A stretch of 53,081 nucleotides of DNA from Oscillospiraceae bacterium (GTDB taxonomy: Bacteria; Bacillota; Clostridia; Oscillospirales; QAMX01). The position numbers and the translations under genes were made by a program. The stretch is taken from positions 1-53,081 of the forward strand of contig SVLY01000014.1 in assembly GCA_015067715.1 (NCBI GenBank), in the 5' to 3' direction. Within the stretch, counting starts at the first letter, position 1. Every line of letters starts with the position of its first letter. Below are positions 1 to 9,317 of the stretch, piece by piece. The notes beneath the pieces were generated by a model, which was not told the origin of the DNA, made no database searches, and worked only from the letters and a program-made list of their open reading frames with translations.

Positions 1-3000
1 TGGGTTGTTAAAACAATAAGCGAACATATTTGTGCCTTGAACATTTCCGATTTGTCCAATGGCAGCATCTGCGTTAATAAACCGACCGATCTCAGGATCA
101 TAATAACGGCTGGATACATAATAGAACCCCGTCTCGGTGTCGTAGACATAGCCTCTGTAGCGGAGGGGATTATGGGTTCCAAGAGTAGACGCCATACTTC
201 CCGTTGTGGTGAGTATCTTCCCCCATGCATCGTAGGTATACTCAACCACCGCAGCGCCCGATGCGTTGAGTATCGCAACCACGTCACCCTGAAGATTTTT
301 GACGTAGTAATACGTTGCCCCGTTATAGGTAACGGATTCCGGACCCAACTCATCATAGGAAAAGTGCATGGCAACAGAACCCACGGTCATATCGGTGAGC
401 TGGGTGCCGAGATAATAGTATTTCGTCTGAGTTGAGCCGACTGTCTTCCCCGTGCGGAGGCCGTCGGCGTCGTAGGAGTAGGTTATGCTTGTGCTGCCGT
501 TGGTGGCAGAGGCAAGCTGGCGGCCGTGTTCCCAGGTGAATGTTCTGGTGCCAAGAGCGGTTATGTTGCCGATGGAGTCGGAAGATACAGCTGTACCGTT
601 ATATTCTTCGAGAAGATCCTTCCATTCAGAGTCGTACTCGTACGTAACTGCATTTCCGGTACCGCTGACGGAGCCCGTTGTGTAGGCGTACTCCGTTTTG
701 CTGAGGATATTTCCGCCGTCGTCGTATTGGTAGATCCAGGTCTTTCCGGCGTAGGGGTTGTTTTCTCTGGTGAGCTGGTTCTGACCGTCGTACTGGTAAG
801 TCACGGTCTGTGACCCGTCGGAAATGGCAGTTATATTCCCCTTTTGGTCATAGGTATACGTCCAGTTTTTGCCGTAGCTTCCGCTGGGAGAAGAAACGCT
901 CCAGCTCTGTATCTGACCCGTGGGGGCGGAGTTGACAGTTTTGTATCCGACGCTCGTGTTCACCCCCGTGCCGGTGATGCCGGTAAGGCGGCTGTAGGCG
1001 TCGTAGGTATATGCGGAGCTTACGCTTCCGTTGGTCTTTTGGCTGACCCGGTTATCGCTGTCGTAAGCGTAGGTCGTGGTGTGGCTTACGCCGTTGAGAG
1101 TATACGTCCGGGCGGAGAGGTTATTGAGGTCGTCGTAGCTCCGGCGCACGCCGAAGGTATAGCCCGTTCCCGTACTTTCTTCTGCCATAAGCCGTCCGGA
1201 CATATCGTAGTGGTATTTCGTCGTCCGGCCGGAGATATGGTCCTTGACCGTTCCAAGCTCGCCGTTGGCATCGTAAACGTACTCTGCGGCAATCGCAATA
1301 TCCTCGTAACCCTTTTCCGTCAGCCGGCCGTACCGGTCGTAGCCGTAGGAAACGTAATCTTCGTTGCCGTAGGTCGATCTTTCAAGATAGCGGTTGGCGT
1401 CGTCAGAATAGCTGTGGGTGACGAGGCTGCGGTCTCCCGCAGAAACGGACTCAACCAGGCCGAAGTCCCCGTAGACAAAGCCGTATTCCGTTGCGCTTGC
1501 GGCGGCGATAACGGAAAGCAGGTCGTTTTCGTAGCCGTAGGTGCAGGAAGAATCACCCTGGCTTACCGTTTCCGTGCGGTAGAGATCGTCGTAGGAATAG
1601 TTCGTCTGGGTGGACTCCGTCTCTCCCGGGGCGCGTACGTAGTTCAGGACCCCGGTCACCCCGTCGTAACCGTAGACGGTCACGTTTCCAAGGGCATCGG
1701 TAACCGTCGCAAGGGCGTTGCCGTTGGCAGCATAGGTGGCGGAAACTGTCAGCTTCGCGCTGCCCTGGCCGACGGATACGGAGGTATTGTTTCCCCATGC
1801 GTCGTACTCAAAGGAGGATACCACACCCGCAGGGCTTGTGGCGGTGAGAACGTTGTGGTGTTCGTCGTAGGTATAGGTCTGGGAAGCGCCGGTGGGGAGG
1901 ATGAGCTTCGTCAGGTCGTTGTTATCGTATTCGTACTCCGTTTTCTGCTTTTGCAGGTCGGTTACGGAGGTCACGTTGCCCTCGTCGTCGTAAACGTAGC
2001 TGTGGCCGAACTCCTCGAAGAAGAGCTGAACTCCGTCCACGTATATACGGTTTGCGTTTATCTCGTAGCAGATAAGAAGGCGCATTGAGGAATAGGCCTT
2101 ATTGGCCACGATGCGCTTTGCGGCGTACTGCCAGCCAACGTCGCTTCCAACGTCCGGGTTAAAGTCCATAACCGTTTCGCTGGTAGTTCCGTCCGTGTTG
2201 TAAAAACGGGCAACGATGCCAAAACGGCGGCCGGACCCGTCCTCAAGGGGCACGGAATCGCCATAAGCCCATGCCGCAAGGGTATAAACGTCCCCGGCGC
2301 TGCCGGAAACGGCAATATCCTGGTAGCTTCGCTTCTGCCGGTCAAAGTCGCCGGTCATGGTATACACGTTTTTATCCAGCACCGGCGCGGCAGGATCAAC
2401 GGAAGTGCCCAGCTCGATCCTGTCCTCGGTATCCCGGCAGCCGTCACCCTCTTCCCAGCCGTATGCCACGTCGTCGGTCGAACCGGCGTAGGTAAAGTCG
2501 CCGTTTTCAACCAGGTTATAACGGCTTGAGGTGGTGCTCTTTTCCGCCTGAACGCAGTCGAAATAGGCCGAGCCCACGGAATAGTTTATAAGGTGGAGAT
2601 AAAACTCGCCGCTGGCCTGGGTGAAGGTATAGGTGAACTCTATGCGCGTCCAATCGTCGGCAAGCCTGGTATAAGCGCTTTTGGCAACGAAGGCGCGAAT
2701 GCCCTTGATGGTAAGCCCGAGGGCCATACCTTTTCCGTTTTGGTCAAGGTTTGCGCCCTTTACGTAGGCCGAGAACGTAAACGTATCGCCGGTCTGGAAT
2801 TCGTAGCTGTAGGACTTTGCGGTCTGAACGGCGTAAAGAGTGTTGTTTTCCGTGCGGGTTATGCAAAGCGACCGTGAGCCCATATAGCTCTCTGCGGTGG
2901 AATAGCCCCAGGTGCCGGTGGCTAAAGAGCTTCCGTTTCTCTCCCAAAGGCCGGTATCTTCAAAGCTTGAGTTATTTAGGGTATTGCTTACGGTATTCTG

Positions 3001-5556
3001 AAGCTTTGAGGCGAGGTTGAGCTGGTTTGCCTTGCCCGTGTCGTTTTCGGTATTGTTGTCGTATTCCGAGAACTGTGCTCTGCCAAGCCCGTCCTGAATT
3101 GAGACCGTGTTGCCCCAGTCGTTGAACTGCATTACCTCGCGGTTACCGTTATGGTCCGTGAAAACGGTCTGGTTATTGCCGTATTCAATGGAAAGGCTTC
3201 CCCCGGAAGCCTCCCCGTCCCAAACCGAAGCTTCCTTCACCCGGTGAGGCTCTTCGGCGGCGTATTCGTAGCTTACGGTAACGCCGTCCACGTCCGTCGC
3301 TCCGGTCAGAAGATGGTCGGAATAGGTATAGCTTACGCTCTCCCCGTCCGGATAGGCGATTCCGGTGAGGTCGCTGCCGGTATAGGAATAGGTAAGGCAG
3401 CTCTCCGGGTTGGCAGAAGCTTTGCTTTCCCGGAAGGTAACGGAACTGAGCTTATCGCCCGAATATGCAAAGGCGTAATATCTGCCGACGCCGTCGGAAA
3501 TGCCGGAAATAAGCTTGCTTCCGCTTGACTTGTATTCAACGGAAATACTGCTTACGGTTGCCTGGTTGTTTTCAATATAGCTCAGTCTGCCCTCACCGTC
3601 AAAATAGCTTTTGCTTTCGCTCTTGTCGGTTATGCAATACTTTTTGTCTCCGCTTCCCGTATCGGTCAGCACAAGGCCGGAGCCGAGCTCGTCCTCGTAT
3701 TTTCCGCTTGAGACCTTTTTGAAATACCGCCGGGTGCCGTCGCCGTCCTCCCAAACGTAATAGTCGCTGTCGGTCTCCCATTTGTAGACGAGCTGGTTGT
3801 AGTTCGTGCGCCAACCGTAGCCCACCCCAAAGCTGTTCTCACCGCGGTCGTTGGCGTTATACACGTGGGCGATCGAAACGGGCATGCGAAGTCCGGAAAA
3901 CCCAAGTCCGGACACTATCCAGACGAGGTTTCCCGTATAGCTGTTTATATATCCCGTTCCGGCACGTCCGCCGTTTTGAGTCGTGTAGTCCCAATAGCCC
4001 TCAAGTCCGCAGTTGTTAATGTACGAAACGTAGAGCACGGGCATAACCACTCCGCCGTAGTTTGAGGAGCAGAACTGTTTCCAGTTGTCCGAGCTTCCGT
4101 TTTCCACGGCATCCGTGGTTTTGAACATCATGCCGTAGTTGTCGTTGGCGCCGTCCCCGTCACCGTCGGCATACCAACTCCGCACGATGTCCGTAACGTC
4201 CCAGGTATACCACCCGGCAGAGAGAACTGTCTGGTGGTCTTTCACGGTGGGGTCAAAATTCGGCTTATTGCTCCAGTTGAGGGTGGTGTGGTCCCAATCT
4301 CCCTCCACGCCGTGAACGTTTACAACGGCAGACGTTCCGGAATTTTGGAGCTTATAGACAGACATTGTGGCGTTGGTCACGTAGTCTGCCGCAGTCAGCG
4401 GGGGAAGATTTTTGTATTTGACGAAAAACCGGGATATGCCGTAGCCGGAATACCTGCCGCATTCGATAATTCCCCAGCCGTAAGGCTCGGTCTTGTTCTG
4501 GAAGACAGACTGATCCTCCGTATTGGCAATGGTGATCTCCGGGTGAACGACGGGGTCAAGAACAACGGGATAGCTCCGCCCTTCCGCCCTCATCCAATCG
4601 AAGGGAACGGTATATGCCAAAAGCCAGCCCTTTCCCGTGTTTTCCAGAGCGACCTCAACGTCGAAGCTCACCGCGCCGGATGCATCCTGAACGTAGGGTG
4701 CGGGCATGCGGAAAACACCGTTCCCTGAGCTGTCGGCGGCAAGAATGCTTCCGTCCGGCTGAACGGAAAGGCTGAGTCCATCTGCCCTAAGGAGATAAAT
4801 ATACGTCTCGTCGCCCAGAGGAACGTTTTCTATGACAAGGCTCTCTTTGAGCTGGTTCGAAACAAGGTCATAGCGCAGGTCAACGCCGCTGAAAACTCCA
4901 GGGTATTCTATGGCTGACTGGGTCTGAGCGGGAACAGTCTCGGCCATACGGTCGTTTTCCGTGTACACGGCCGAAACATTTGCCACAACGCCGGATGCGG
5001 ACGAAAGCTGTTCAAGTCTGGCGCCGGTCGCAACGAGAGAAGCAACGGAATCGGCATTAAGCTGACCGTTATTCGATACGGTTCTGCCCATAAAGCCGAA
5101 CCCAAGGGTGTATCCGGCATAGTCCACTTCAACGAAGCTGTTTTTTGTCAGAGTTCCGGGAAGGCGCACCTCCCAGACACCCTCGGTGTTTGTGTAGACC
5201 GTGCTTCCGCTTTTTGAAGAGGAAACGAGGGTATTGTCTATTTCTTTCCACTCGCCGCCGTCATCGTAGTGGACGGCACGGGGATACAGCGCCAAAAGCC
5301 GCTGGCCGTTTTCCAGAAGAAATTCCTTTTGAAACTCTCCCCTGCCCGAAATGATCTCTTCCGCAACGGGCACGTCAGCTTTATCTTCACGGTATTCCGC
5401 CGTTTCACCCTCGCCGGGAAGACTGTCAAGGTCAAAAAGAGGCTCGTCAACAAAATCGGGCCCGTCGTGGGTGGCAAATACCTCTCCCGGGAAAAACGGC
5501 AGAAGCAGAGCCATGCAAAGCACGATTGAAATAAGTCTTGTCAGATGTTTTTTCAC
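1..5556 (-). CDS. Secreted RHS/YD-repeat protein with DNRLRE-like and CBM-like domains (3' end beyond window)
   Basis: The frame stays open from a GTG at 5556 (preceded by AAGGAG) to base 1, at least 1852 codons. Residues 1-28 form a signal peptide (KKHLTRLIS, then a hydrophobic stretch ending before ATHDG). A DNRLRE-type beta domain lies near residues 350-510 (motifs TLNWSNKP and WDVTDIVRSW). After it come YD/RHS repeats, two carbohydrate-binding-like modules near residues 870-1165 (NSSFEDTGLWE, ENGDF), more YD repeats, and the RHS core near residues 1790-1850 (NPLRYRGYVYDTETGFYY, then SRYYDPEIGRFINAD and NMFAYCFNNP). In this family the variable C-terminus after the core is often a toxin; here it lies outside the window. 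Probably a wall-associated or secreted protein like WapA. The many antisense frames here are shadows. Confidence 0.93.
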   Translation of the reverse strand, partial: MKKHLTRLISIVLCMALLLPFFPGEVFATHDGPDFVDEPLFDLDSLPGEGETAEYREDKADVPVAEEIISGRGEFQKEFLLENGQRLLALYPRAVHYDDGGEWKEIDNTLVSSSKSGSTVYTNTEGVWEVRLPGTLTKNSFVEVDYAGYTLGFGFMGRTVSNNGQLNADSVASLVATGARLEQLSSASGVVANVSAVYTENDRMAETVPAQTQSAIEYPGVFSGVDLRYDLVSNQLKESLVIENVPLGDETYIYLLRADGLSLSVQPDGSILAADSSGNGVFRMPAPYVQDASGAVSFDVEVALENTGKGWLLAYTVPFDWMRAEGRSYPVVLDPVVHPEITIANTEDQSVFQNKTEPYGWGIIECGRYSGYGISRFFVKYKNLPPLTAADYVTNATMSVYKLQNSGTSAVVNVHGVEGDWDHTTLNWSNKPNFDPTVKDHQTVLSAGWYTWDVTDIVRSWYADGDGDGANDNYGMMFKTTDAVENGSSDNWKQFCSSNYGGVVMPVLYVSYINNCGLEGYWDYTTQNGGRAGTGYINSYTGNLVWIVSGLGFSGLRMPVSIAHVYNANDRGENSFGVGYGWRTNYNQLVYKWETDSDYYVWEDGDGTRRYFKKVSSGKYEDELGSGLVLTDTGSGDKKYCITDKSESKSYFDGEGRLSYIENNQATVSSISVEYKSSGSKLISGISDGVGRYYAFAYSGDKLSSVTFRESKASANPESCLTYSYTGSDLTGIAYPDGESVSYTYSDHLLTGATDVDGVTVSYEYAAEEPHRVKEASVWDGEASGGSLSIEYGNNQTVFTDHNGNREVMQFNDWGNTVSIQDGLGRAQFSEYDNNTENDTGKANQLNLASKLQNTVSNTLNNSSFEDTGLWERNGSSLATGTWGYSTAESYMGSRSLCITRTENNTLYAVQTAKSYSYEFQTGDTFTFSAYVKGANLDQNGKGMALGLTIKGIRAFVAKSAYTRLADDWTRIEFTYTFTQASGEFYLHLINYSVGSAYFDCVQAEKSTTSSRYNLVENGDFTYAGSTDDVAYGWEEGDGCRDTEDRIELGTSVDPAAPVLDKNVYTMTGDFDRQKRSYQDIAVSGSAGDVYTLAAWAYGDSVPLEDGSGRRFGIVARFYNTDGTTSETVMDFNPDVGSDVGWQYAAKRIVANKAYSSMRLLICYEINANRIYVDGVQLFFEEFGHSYVYDDEGNVTSVTDLQKQKTEYEYDNNDLTKLILPTGASQTYTYDEHHNVLTATSPAGVVSSFEYDAWGNNTSVSVGQGSAKLTVSATYAANGNALATVTDALGNVTVYGYDGVTGVLNYVRAPGETESTQTNYSYDDLYRTETVSQGDSSCTYGYENDLLSVIAAASATEYGFVYGDFGLVESVSAGDRSLVTHSYSDDANRYLERSTYGNEDYVSYGYDRYGRLTEKGYEDIAIAAEYVYDANGELGTVKDHISGRTTKYHYDMSGRLMAEESTGTGYTFGVRRSYDDLNNLSARTYTLNGVSHTTTYAYDSDNRVSQKTNGSVSSAYTYDAYSRLTGITGTGVNTSVGYKTVNSAPTGQIQSWSVSSPSGSYGKNWTYTYDQKGNITAISDGSQTVTYQYDGQNQLTRENNPYAGKTWIYQYDDGGNILSKTEYAYTTGSVSGTGNAVTYEYDSEWKDLLEEYNGTAVSSDSIGNITALGTRTFTWEHGRQLASATNGSTSITYSYDADGLRTGKTVGSTQTKYYYLGTQLTDMTVGSVAMHFSYDELGPESVTYNGATYYYVKNLQGDVVAILNASGAAVVEYTYDAWGKILTTTGSMASTLGTHNPLRYRGYVYDTETGFYYVSSRYYDPEIGRFINADAAIGQIGNVQGTNMFAYCFNNP

Positions 5557-5640
5557 CTTGGAGTTTCTCCTTTTTCGTTCAGGTTTTTATCCCCAAACTG
5601 ATTTTACCACAACACACGCCCCTGTGTCAACATATCAGGG

Positions 5641-5690
5641 CAAAAAACATACCGGCTGTTGTGATTTTTGCATCAAAACAGCCGGTATAT
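5641..5690 (-). terminator. Intrinsic terminator after the GH127 gene
   Basis: A perfect 12-base stem (ATACCGGCTGTT, 5649-5660, paired with 5677-5688) is followed on the minus strand by a run of six T. It lies 31 bases after the GH127 stop codon. Confidence 0.85.
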
Positions 5691-5718
5691 GTTCATTAAA
5701 ATTCAAACAGCCCGAATA

Positions 5719-7524
5719 TCAGACTATGGGCATTTCGGTCATGCGGAGTTTGGCGCAGCCGTAGGGGATAAGCTCCACAGTCTCCTTTTCTCCGGCGTAG
5801 CCGTCGAAGGCGGGCAGCTTGGCACAGACGGTGTCGTAGCCGTCCTCAAATTCCCAGTTGACGGGGCAAACCTCTGCCACAAGCCCCACTGGGGGCTTTT
5901 CGGAGGAGAAGGGTATTTCGTCCACGCCGTGGAAAACGGGCTTAAGCTCGCCGCCCGTAAGGCCGTAGCGCCAGGGCGAGGTGCCAACGTATTCGTAGTC
6001 ACAATAGGGGAACTTCCGCTCCACGCCATCGCGCTCGTACTCAAGCATACGCTTTTCGTACTTGATGGGCAGGGCGTACACAAGTGAGCCTTTTTTCACA
6101 CAGAAGAGCCTGTTGGGACGGGCAACGTATGTCGCTTCGGTGCTAAACTCGACGGTTATGCTGTGCTCGCCCGCTTCAAGACAGAACAAAAGCTCGCCGC
6201 TGTTCTCTTTTGCCTCACCGTTAACGGTGAGATCTTTTGCAAAGCCCGGAATCCTCACGCAAAGCTCTGTCTTGGCCTCGGCAGAGACCTTGTACTCAAG
6301 GCGGTTTTCGAAGGGATAATCGGTTGCAAGCTCAACTCTGAGCCCCGGCAGCGTCAGCACCGATGGCACGGGCACGACGGAGACGATCCTGCCCTCTCTC
6401 TGCATAAAGGCGGAAAGCGCAAGCTTTGGCCAGCCCTGGTTGAAATTGGCGGTACAGCAGCCGTAGTTGGGCTCAAGACCGAAAAGGTGGGACTCCGGAC
6501 CGTTGGTACGGAAGAGGGACTTTCCGGGGAAGCGCTCGCAGGATATCTGGTTTGCCTGCTGGTCGTACTGGTGCGCCCACATATCGTCACTGATGGTCGC
6601 CGGAAGAGCGTTGAAGGCCAGCAGTTCAAGCCGCTCGGCCCACTTTGCCTCTCCCGTTGCGGCATAGAGCAGCTCGTAGGAATACATCTGCTCAACAACG
6701 GCGCAAAGCTCCGTGCCCTGAATGGGGCTCAGACCCGAGAGACACTCGTCCCCGGTGAAAAGACCAACGGCGGTGCCGTTATAGGCGCTGAGAACGTCGT
6801 GGAGCTTTTCGGCAAGGTCGGTATACTCTCCGCCCAGAACGCTCTGAGAAACCGCTTCGGATTTGAGCATCATACCCATGTTCACGATGTGGGTCTCGAA
6901 GGTCCACTTGTTCAGCGGCCGCTTCCAGTTTTCCGTGTAGTCGGCGTAATTTGTTCCCTGTTCTTTAAGTATGGCTCCAAGCTCCGCTATCCACGCCTCG
7001 CCATAGTGCTTCGAGAGAAGCTCAAGGGCAATAAAGCCCTCAAACCATCTTGCCTTGCCCCAGTTAAACAGGTGAATCTTTCCGGATTTAAGAAGATCAT
7101 AGTAATTCTTCATTGTGCGGTAGATTATCTCCGGAATACGGCTGTCGCCGGAGCACTCGTAATAGACCGTGAGGACCTTTGTGAGCAAAAGCACGGCCCA
7201 GGTATCGTATCCGGCGCGATCCTCCTCCTTGCAGGGGCATATCCACCCGTCCGCCTGCTGACCGGAGATTATAGCGTCGATATATTTCTTTGCGCGGGCG
7301 ATCATGTCGCCGTCTTCAAGGAGATACGCAAGGGGAATGAACCCGTCCAGCCAATAGGGAACACGCTCCCACCCGTCCGCGTCTCCGCCGATCCAGGCAG
7401 AATCACGCACGTCCCGCCAGACCTTGTCCAGATTGCCGCTGAGTCCCTTTGCCTGTATCTCAAGCTGACGCCTTAACCAGCCTGCGGGCTTAAGTTCTTT
7501 TGAGGTAAACATTTCAAGCTTCAT
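5719..7524 (-). CDS. GH127 family beta-L-arabinofuranosidase-like glycosidase
   Basis: Glycoside hydrolase of the DUF1680/GH127 type, 601 residues from ATG 7524. This start has GGGGAGG eight bases upstream and is preferred over an in-frame ATG 24 bases earlier. GH127 enzymes remove beta-L-arabinofuranose with a cysteine nucleophile in a zinc-cysteine site. The four residues expected at that site are visible: Glu272 and Cys274 in GTELCAVVEQ, and Cys356-Cys357 in YGCCTANFNQ. The N-terminal 350 residues read as an (alpha/alpha)6 barrel and the rest as a beta domain. There is no signal peptide, so it probably acts in the cytoplasm on imported oligosaccharides. A divergent AraC-type regulator lies upstream. 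Substrate specificity within GH127 and related families cannot be fixed from sequence alone. Confidence 0.88.
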   Translation of the reverse strand: MKLEMFTSKELKPAGWLRRQLEIQAKGLSGNLDKVWRDVRDSAWIGGDADGWERVPYWLDGFIPLAYLLEDGDMIARAKKYIDAIISGQQADGWICPCKEEDRAGYDTWAVLLLTKVLTVYYECSGDSRIPEIIYRTMKNYYDLLKSGKIHLFNWGKARWFEGFIALELLSKHYGEAWIAELGAILKEQGTNYADYTENWKRPLNKWTFETHIVNMGMMLKSEAVSQSVLGGEYTDLAEKLHDVLSAYNGTAVGLFTGDECLSGLSPIQGTELCAVVEQMYSYELLYAATGEAKWAERLELLAFNALPATISDDMWAHQYDQQANQISCERFPGKSLFRTNGPESHLFGLEPNYGCCTANFNQGWPKLALSAFMQREGRIVSVVPVPSVLTLPGLRVELATDYPFENRLEYKVSAEAKTELCVRIPGFAKDLTVNGEAKENSGELLFCLEAGEHSITVEFSTEATYVARPNRLFCVKKGSLVYALPIKYEKRMLEYERDGVERKFPYCDYEYVGTSPWRYGLTGGELKPVFHGVDEIPFSSEKPPVGLVAEVCPVNWEFEDGYDTVCAKLPAFDGYAGEKETVELIPYGCAKLRMTEMPIV

Positions 7525-7620
7525 TTGTCCGTTCCTCCCCGTGGTCATCAGATTTATGTGTCTGACTAAATTCTATTCCTTTTCTCCCCGGATGAACAGT
7601 TCACCCGTAACACAAAAACA

Positions 7621-7649
7621 TTGCAAATATTACACTGTTGTGGTACAAT
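7621..7649 (+). promoter_or_regulatory. Sigma-A type promoter of the AraC-family gene
   Basis: TTGCAA (7621-7626), a 17-base spacer and TACAAT (7644-7649). It lies inside the longer possible reading frame, which supports the later TTG start of the regulator. Confidence 0.75.
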
Positions 7650-7672
7650 ATACCTTAAGGGAGGCGGTTACC

Positions 7673-8446
7673 TTGGAGGGCATTGATCTTAACAGCGAAA
7701 TAAGCTACAAATACGCTTCGTTCCGCTTTTTTGACCCGGGCGAACACCATATAACCAGATTTTGCGAGGACGACGTGCTTCTTTTGGTCTACAAGGGTGT
7801 TCTCAACTTCTCCGAGGACGGCGTCGGCTACTCCGTCCGCTCCGGTGAATACCACATTCAAAAGAGCAAAAGCTTTCAAAAAGGCGATATTCCCTCGGAA
7901 TCGCCGGAATACCTCTACGTCCATTTCAGCGCAGTCTGGAGCGTCACCGAGCCCAAGCTCCCCAAAACCGGGCGCTTTGACCCGGATTTTTTTCTTCCGA
8001 AAATGCGCCTGCTCCACGAATCCGCCAACTCCGGCCAGCCTCTGATCAACCAGACGGCGCTGTTTTTAGATATTCTATGCCAACTCCGCAGCCGTGAAAA
8101 AAAACTCACCCTTGCGGAGAGTGTAGCAGAATACCTCTCCCAGAACTTTCCGTCACACATCAGCCTTACCCAGCTCTCTGAAAAATACCACTTCAGCAAA
8201 AGCCACATAATAAACGCTTTTCGCCGGGCTTACGGAGTCACCCCAATGGAATATCTCAACCGCTTCCGCCTGCGCCGTGCGCGGCTGATGCTTGAGCTCA
8301 CAACGGACACCGCCGAGTCCATCGGCCTGCAGTGCGGCTTTGGGGACTATTCCCTTTTCTACAAGGCCTTCCGCGCGGAGACCGGCGTCTCCCCCGCCGC
8401 ATGGCGTAAAAACCGCTCCGGGTTTGACGGAAGCGCACAATTGTGA
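7673..8446 (+). CDS. AraC family transcriptional regulator
   Basis: A 257-residue regulator read from TTG 7673, which has AAGGGAGG seven bases upstream and a promoter at 7621-7649. The frame opens earlier (ATG 7541), but that would place the promoter inside the gene. The N-terminal half looks like a cupin-type effector domain. The C-terminal 100 residues carry two helix-turn-helix units (LTQLSEKYHFSKSHIINAFRR and GLQCGFGDYSLFYKAFR), ending in the usual GVSPAAWRK. It is divergent from the GH127 gene, so control of that gene in response to a sugar is the likely role (inference from context). Confidence 0.88.
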   Translation: MEGIDLNSEISYKYASFRFFDPGEHHITRFCEDDVLLLVYKGVLNFSEDGVGYSVRSGEYHIQKSKSFQKGDIPSESPEYLYVHFSAVWSVTEPKLPKTGRFDPDFFLPKMRLLHESANSGQPLINQTALFLDILCQLRSREKKLTLAESVAEYLSQNFPSHISLTQLSEKYHFSKSHIINAFRRAYGVTPMEYLNRFRLRRARLMLELTTDTAESIGLQCGFGDYSLFYKAFRAETGVSPAAWRKNRSGFDGSAQL

Positions 8447-8452
8447 TATAAT
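8424..8452 (+). promoter_or_regulatory. Promoter of the lipoprotein gene, within the end of the AraC gene
   Basis: TTGACG (8424-8429), 17 bases, TATAAT (8447-8452), with an extended TG upstream of the -10. A TGTGA/TCACA dyad (8442-8446 and 8455-8459) flanks the -10; its 8-base spacer is longer than the usual CRP/FNR spacing. Confidence 0.75.
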
Positions 8453-8482
8453 CATCACAGAACACCCCCGGGAGGAATATCC

Positions 8483-9280
8483 GTGAAAAAAACTGCAATT
8501 ATCTTTCTTGCCCTTGCCATATGCACTCTGCTCTCCTGCTGTTCGAAAACGGCCTTCGACGACCCCGAAATGCAGGCCGATTTCGACGCCATATCCCTTG
8601 CCCTCGAGGCACGGGACTGGGACGCTCTCGTCACCGACACAAACTGGTATACCATGAGAAACGAAGCCGCGGTGCGAAAGCTTGTGGCAAAAGAGCTTGA
8701 GAACTACATGGAGGAGGACGATCTGACCTCCGCCCGGGAGCTTCTCACCAGCATGCCCCCGGACTTTGTGGACGGCTTCGAATACTATGCCAGCCCCGAA
8801 TTTATGAGCTGGATGGTAAACCGCTTTGCAAACGACGGTTCGCGATTTATCAAAAAAGCCGGTCAGGGCGGTTATTACGACACCCACTCTCACGAGCTTG
8901 CAGAGTTCACCAATTACGACGAGCTCACCGATACCGAGTACGTTTCAAAGGTCTGGTTCAGCGGCGACTTTGCCCTCAATATCTACACCAGCCGAATCCG
9001 TTCCACCGGCGAGCTCACCGCCGAGCACAGCATCGGCCTTTACGTTGCCGGAACCTGCGTTTACATGACAAGCGACGCTTCCGAGTCCGTCAACGGCGAA
9101 GCAATTCTCAGAGGTTACGTTAACAGCGGCACGTATTACGGCTACGACGGTTACATACTCTGCAACACCGGCTCTGCCGCCATAAACAATTTCATTCTCG
9201 CGGACACCTCCGACGGCGGCTATTGCAACGTCCGAACCCGGGCGGACAGCTATTCCGGAAAACAGCACCGGATCGGCTAA
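8483..9280 (+). CDS. Putative lipoprotein of unknown function
   Basis: A 265-residue protein starting at GTG 8483 with GGGAGGAA upstream. A lipoprotein signal is clear: KK, a hydrophobic stretch and a lipobox LLSC with the modified cysteine at residue 19. The mature part is acidic, with an alpha-helical first third and a Gly/Tyr-rich beta second half (repeated GYVNSGTYYGYDGY-like stretches). I do not recognise a family. It sits behind the AraC gene with its own promoter and 37 bases before the amidohydrolase gene, so the two may be co-transcribed. Membrane-attached on the outer face is the safe inference. Confidence 0.75.
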   Translation: MKKTAIIFLALAICTLLSCCSKTAFDDPEMQADFDAISLALEARDWDALVTDTNWYTMRNEAAVRKLVAKELENYMEEDDLTSARELLTSMPPDFVDGFEYYASPEFMSWMVNRFANDGSRFIKKAGQGGYYDTHSHELAEFTNYDELTDTEYVSKVWFSGDFALNIYTSRIRSTGELTAEHSIGLYVAGTCVYMTSDASESVNGEAILRGYVNSGTYYGYDGYILCNTGSAAINNFILADTSDGGYCNVRTRADSYSGKQHRIG

Positions 9281-9317
9281 GCCGTTACCAATAAAGAAAA
9301 GGGAGCGCTGAAAAAAA

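Noticed and set aside
844-2088. 414-codon plus-strand frame in the RHS region
   Set aside because: The minus strand carries unmistakable YD repeats without interruption; the plus frame is valine/glycine-rich noise.
6163-7476. 437-codon plus-strand frame opposite GH127
   Set aside because: Shadow of the GH127 gene, which has complete metal-site residues.
8442-8459. CRP/FNR operator TGTGA-N8-TCACA
   Set aside because: Spacer is 8 rather than 6 and it coincides with the -10 box; may be chance.
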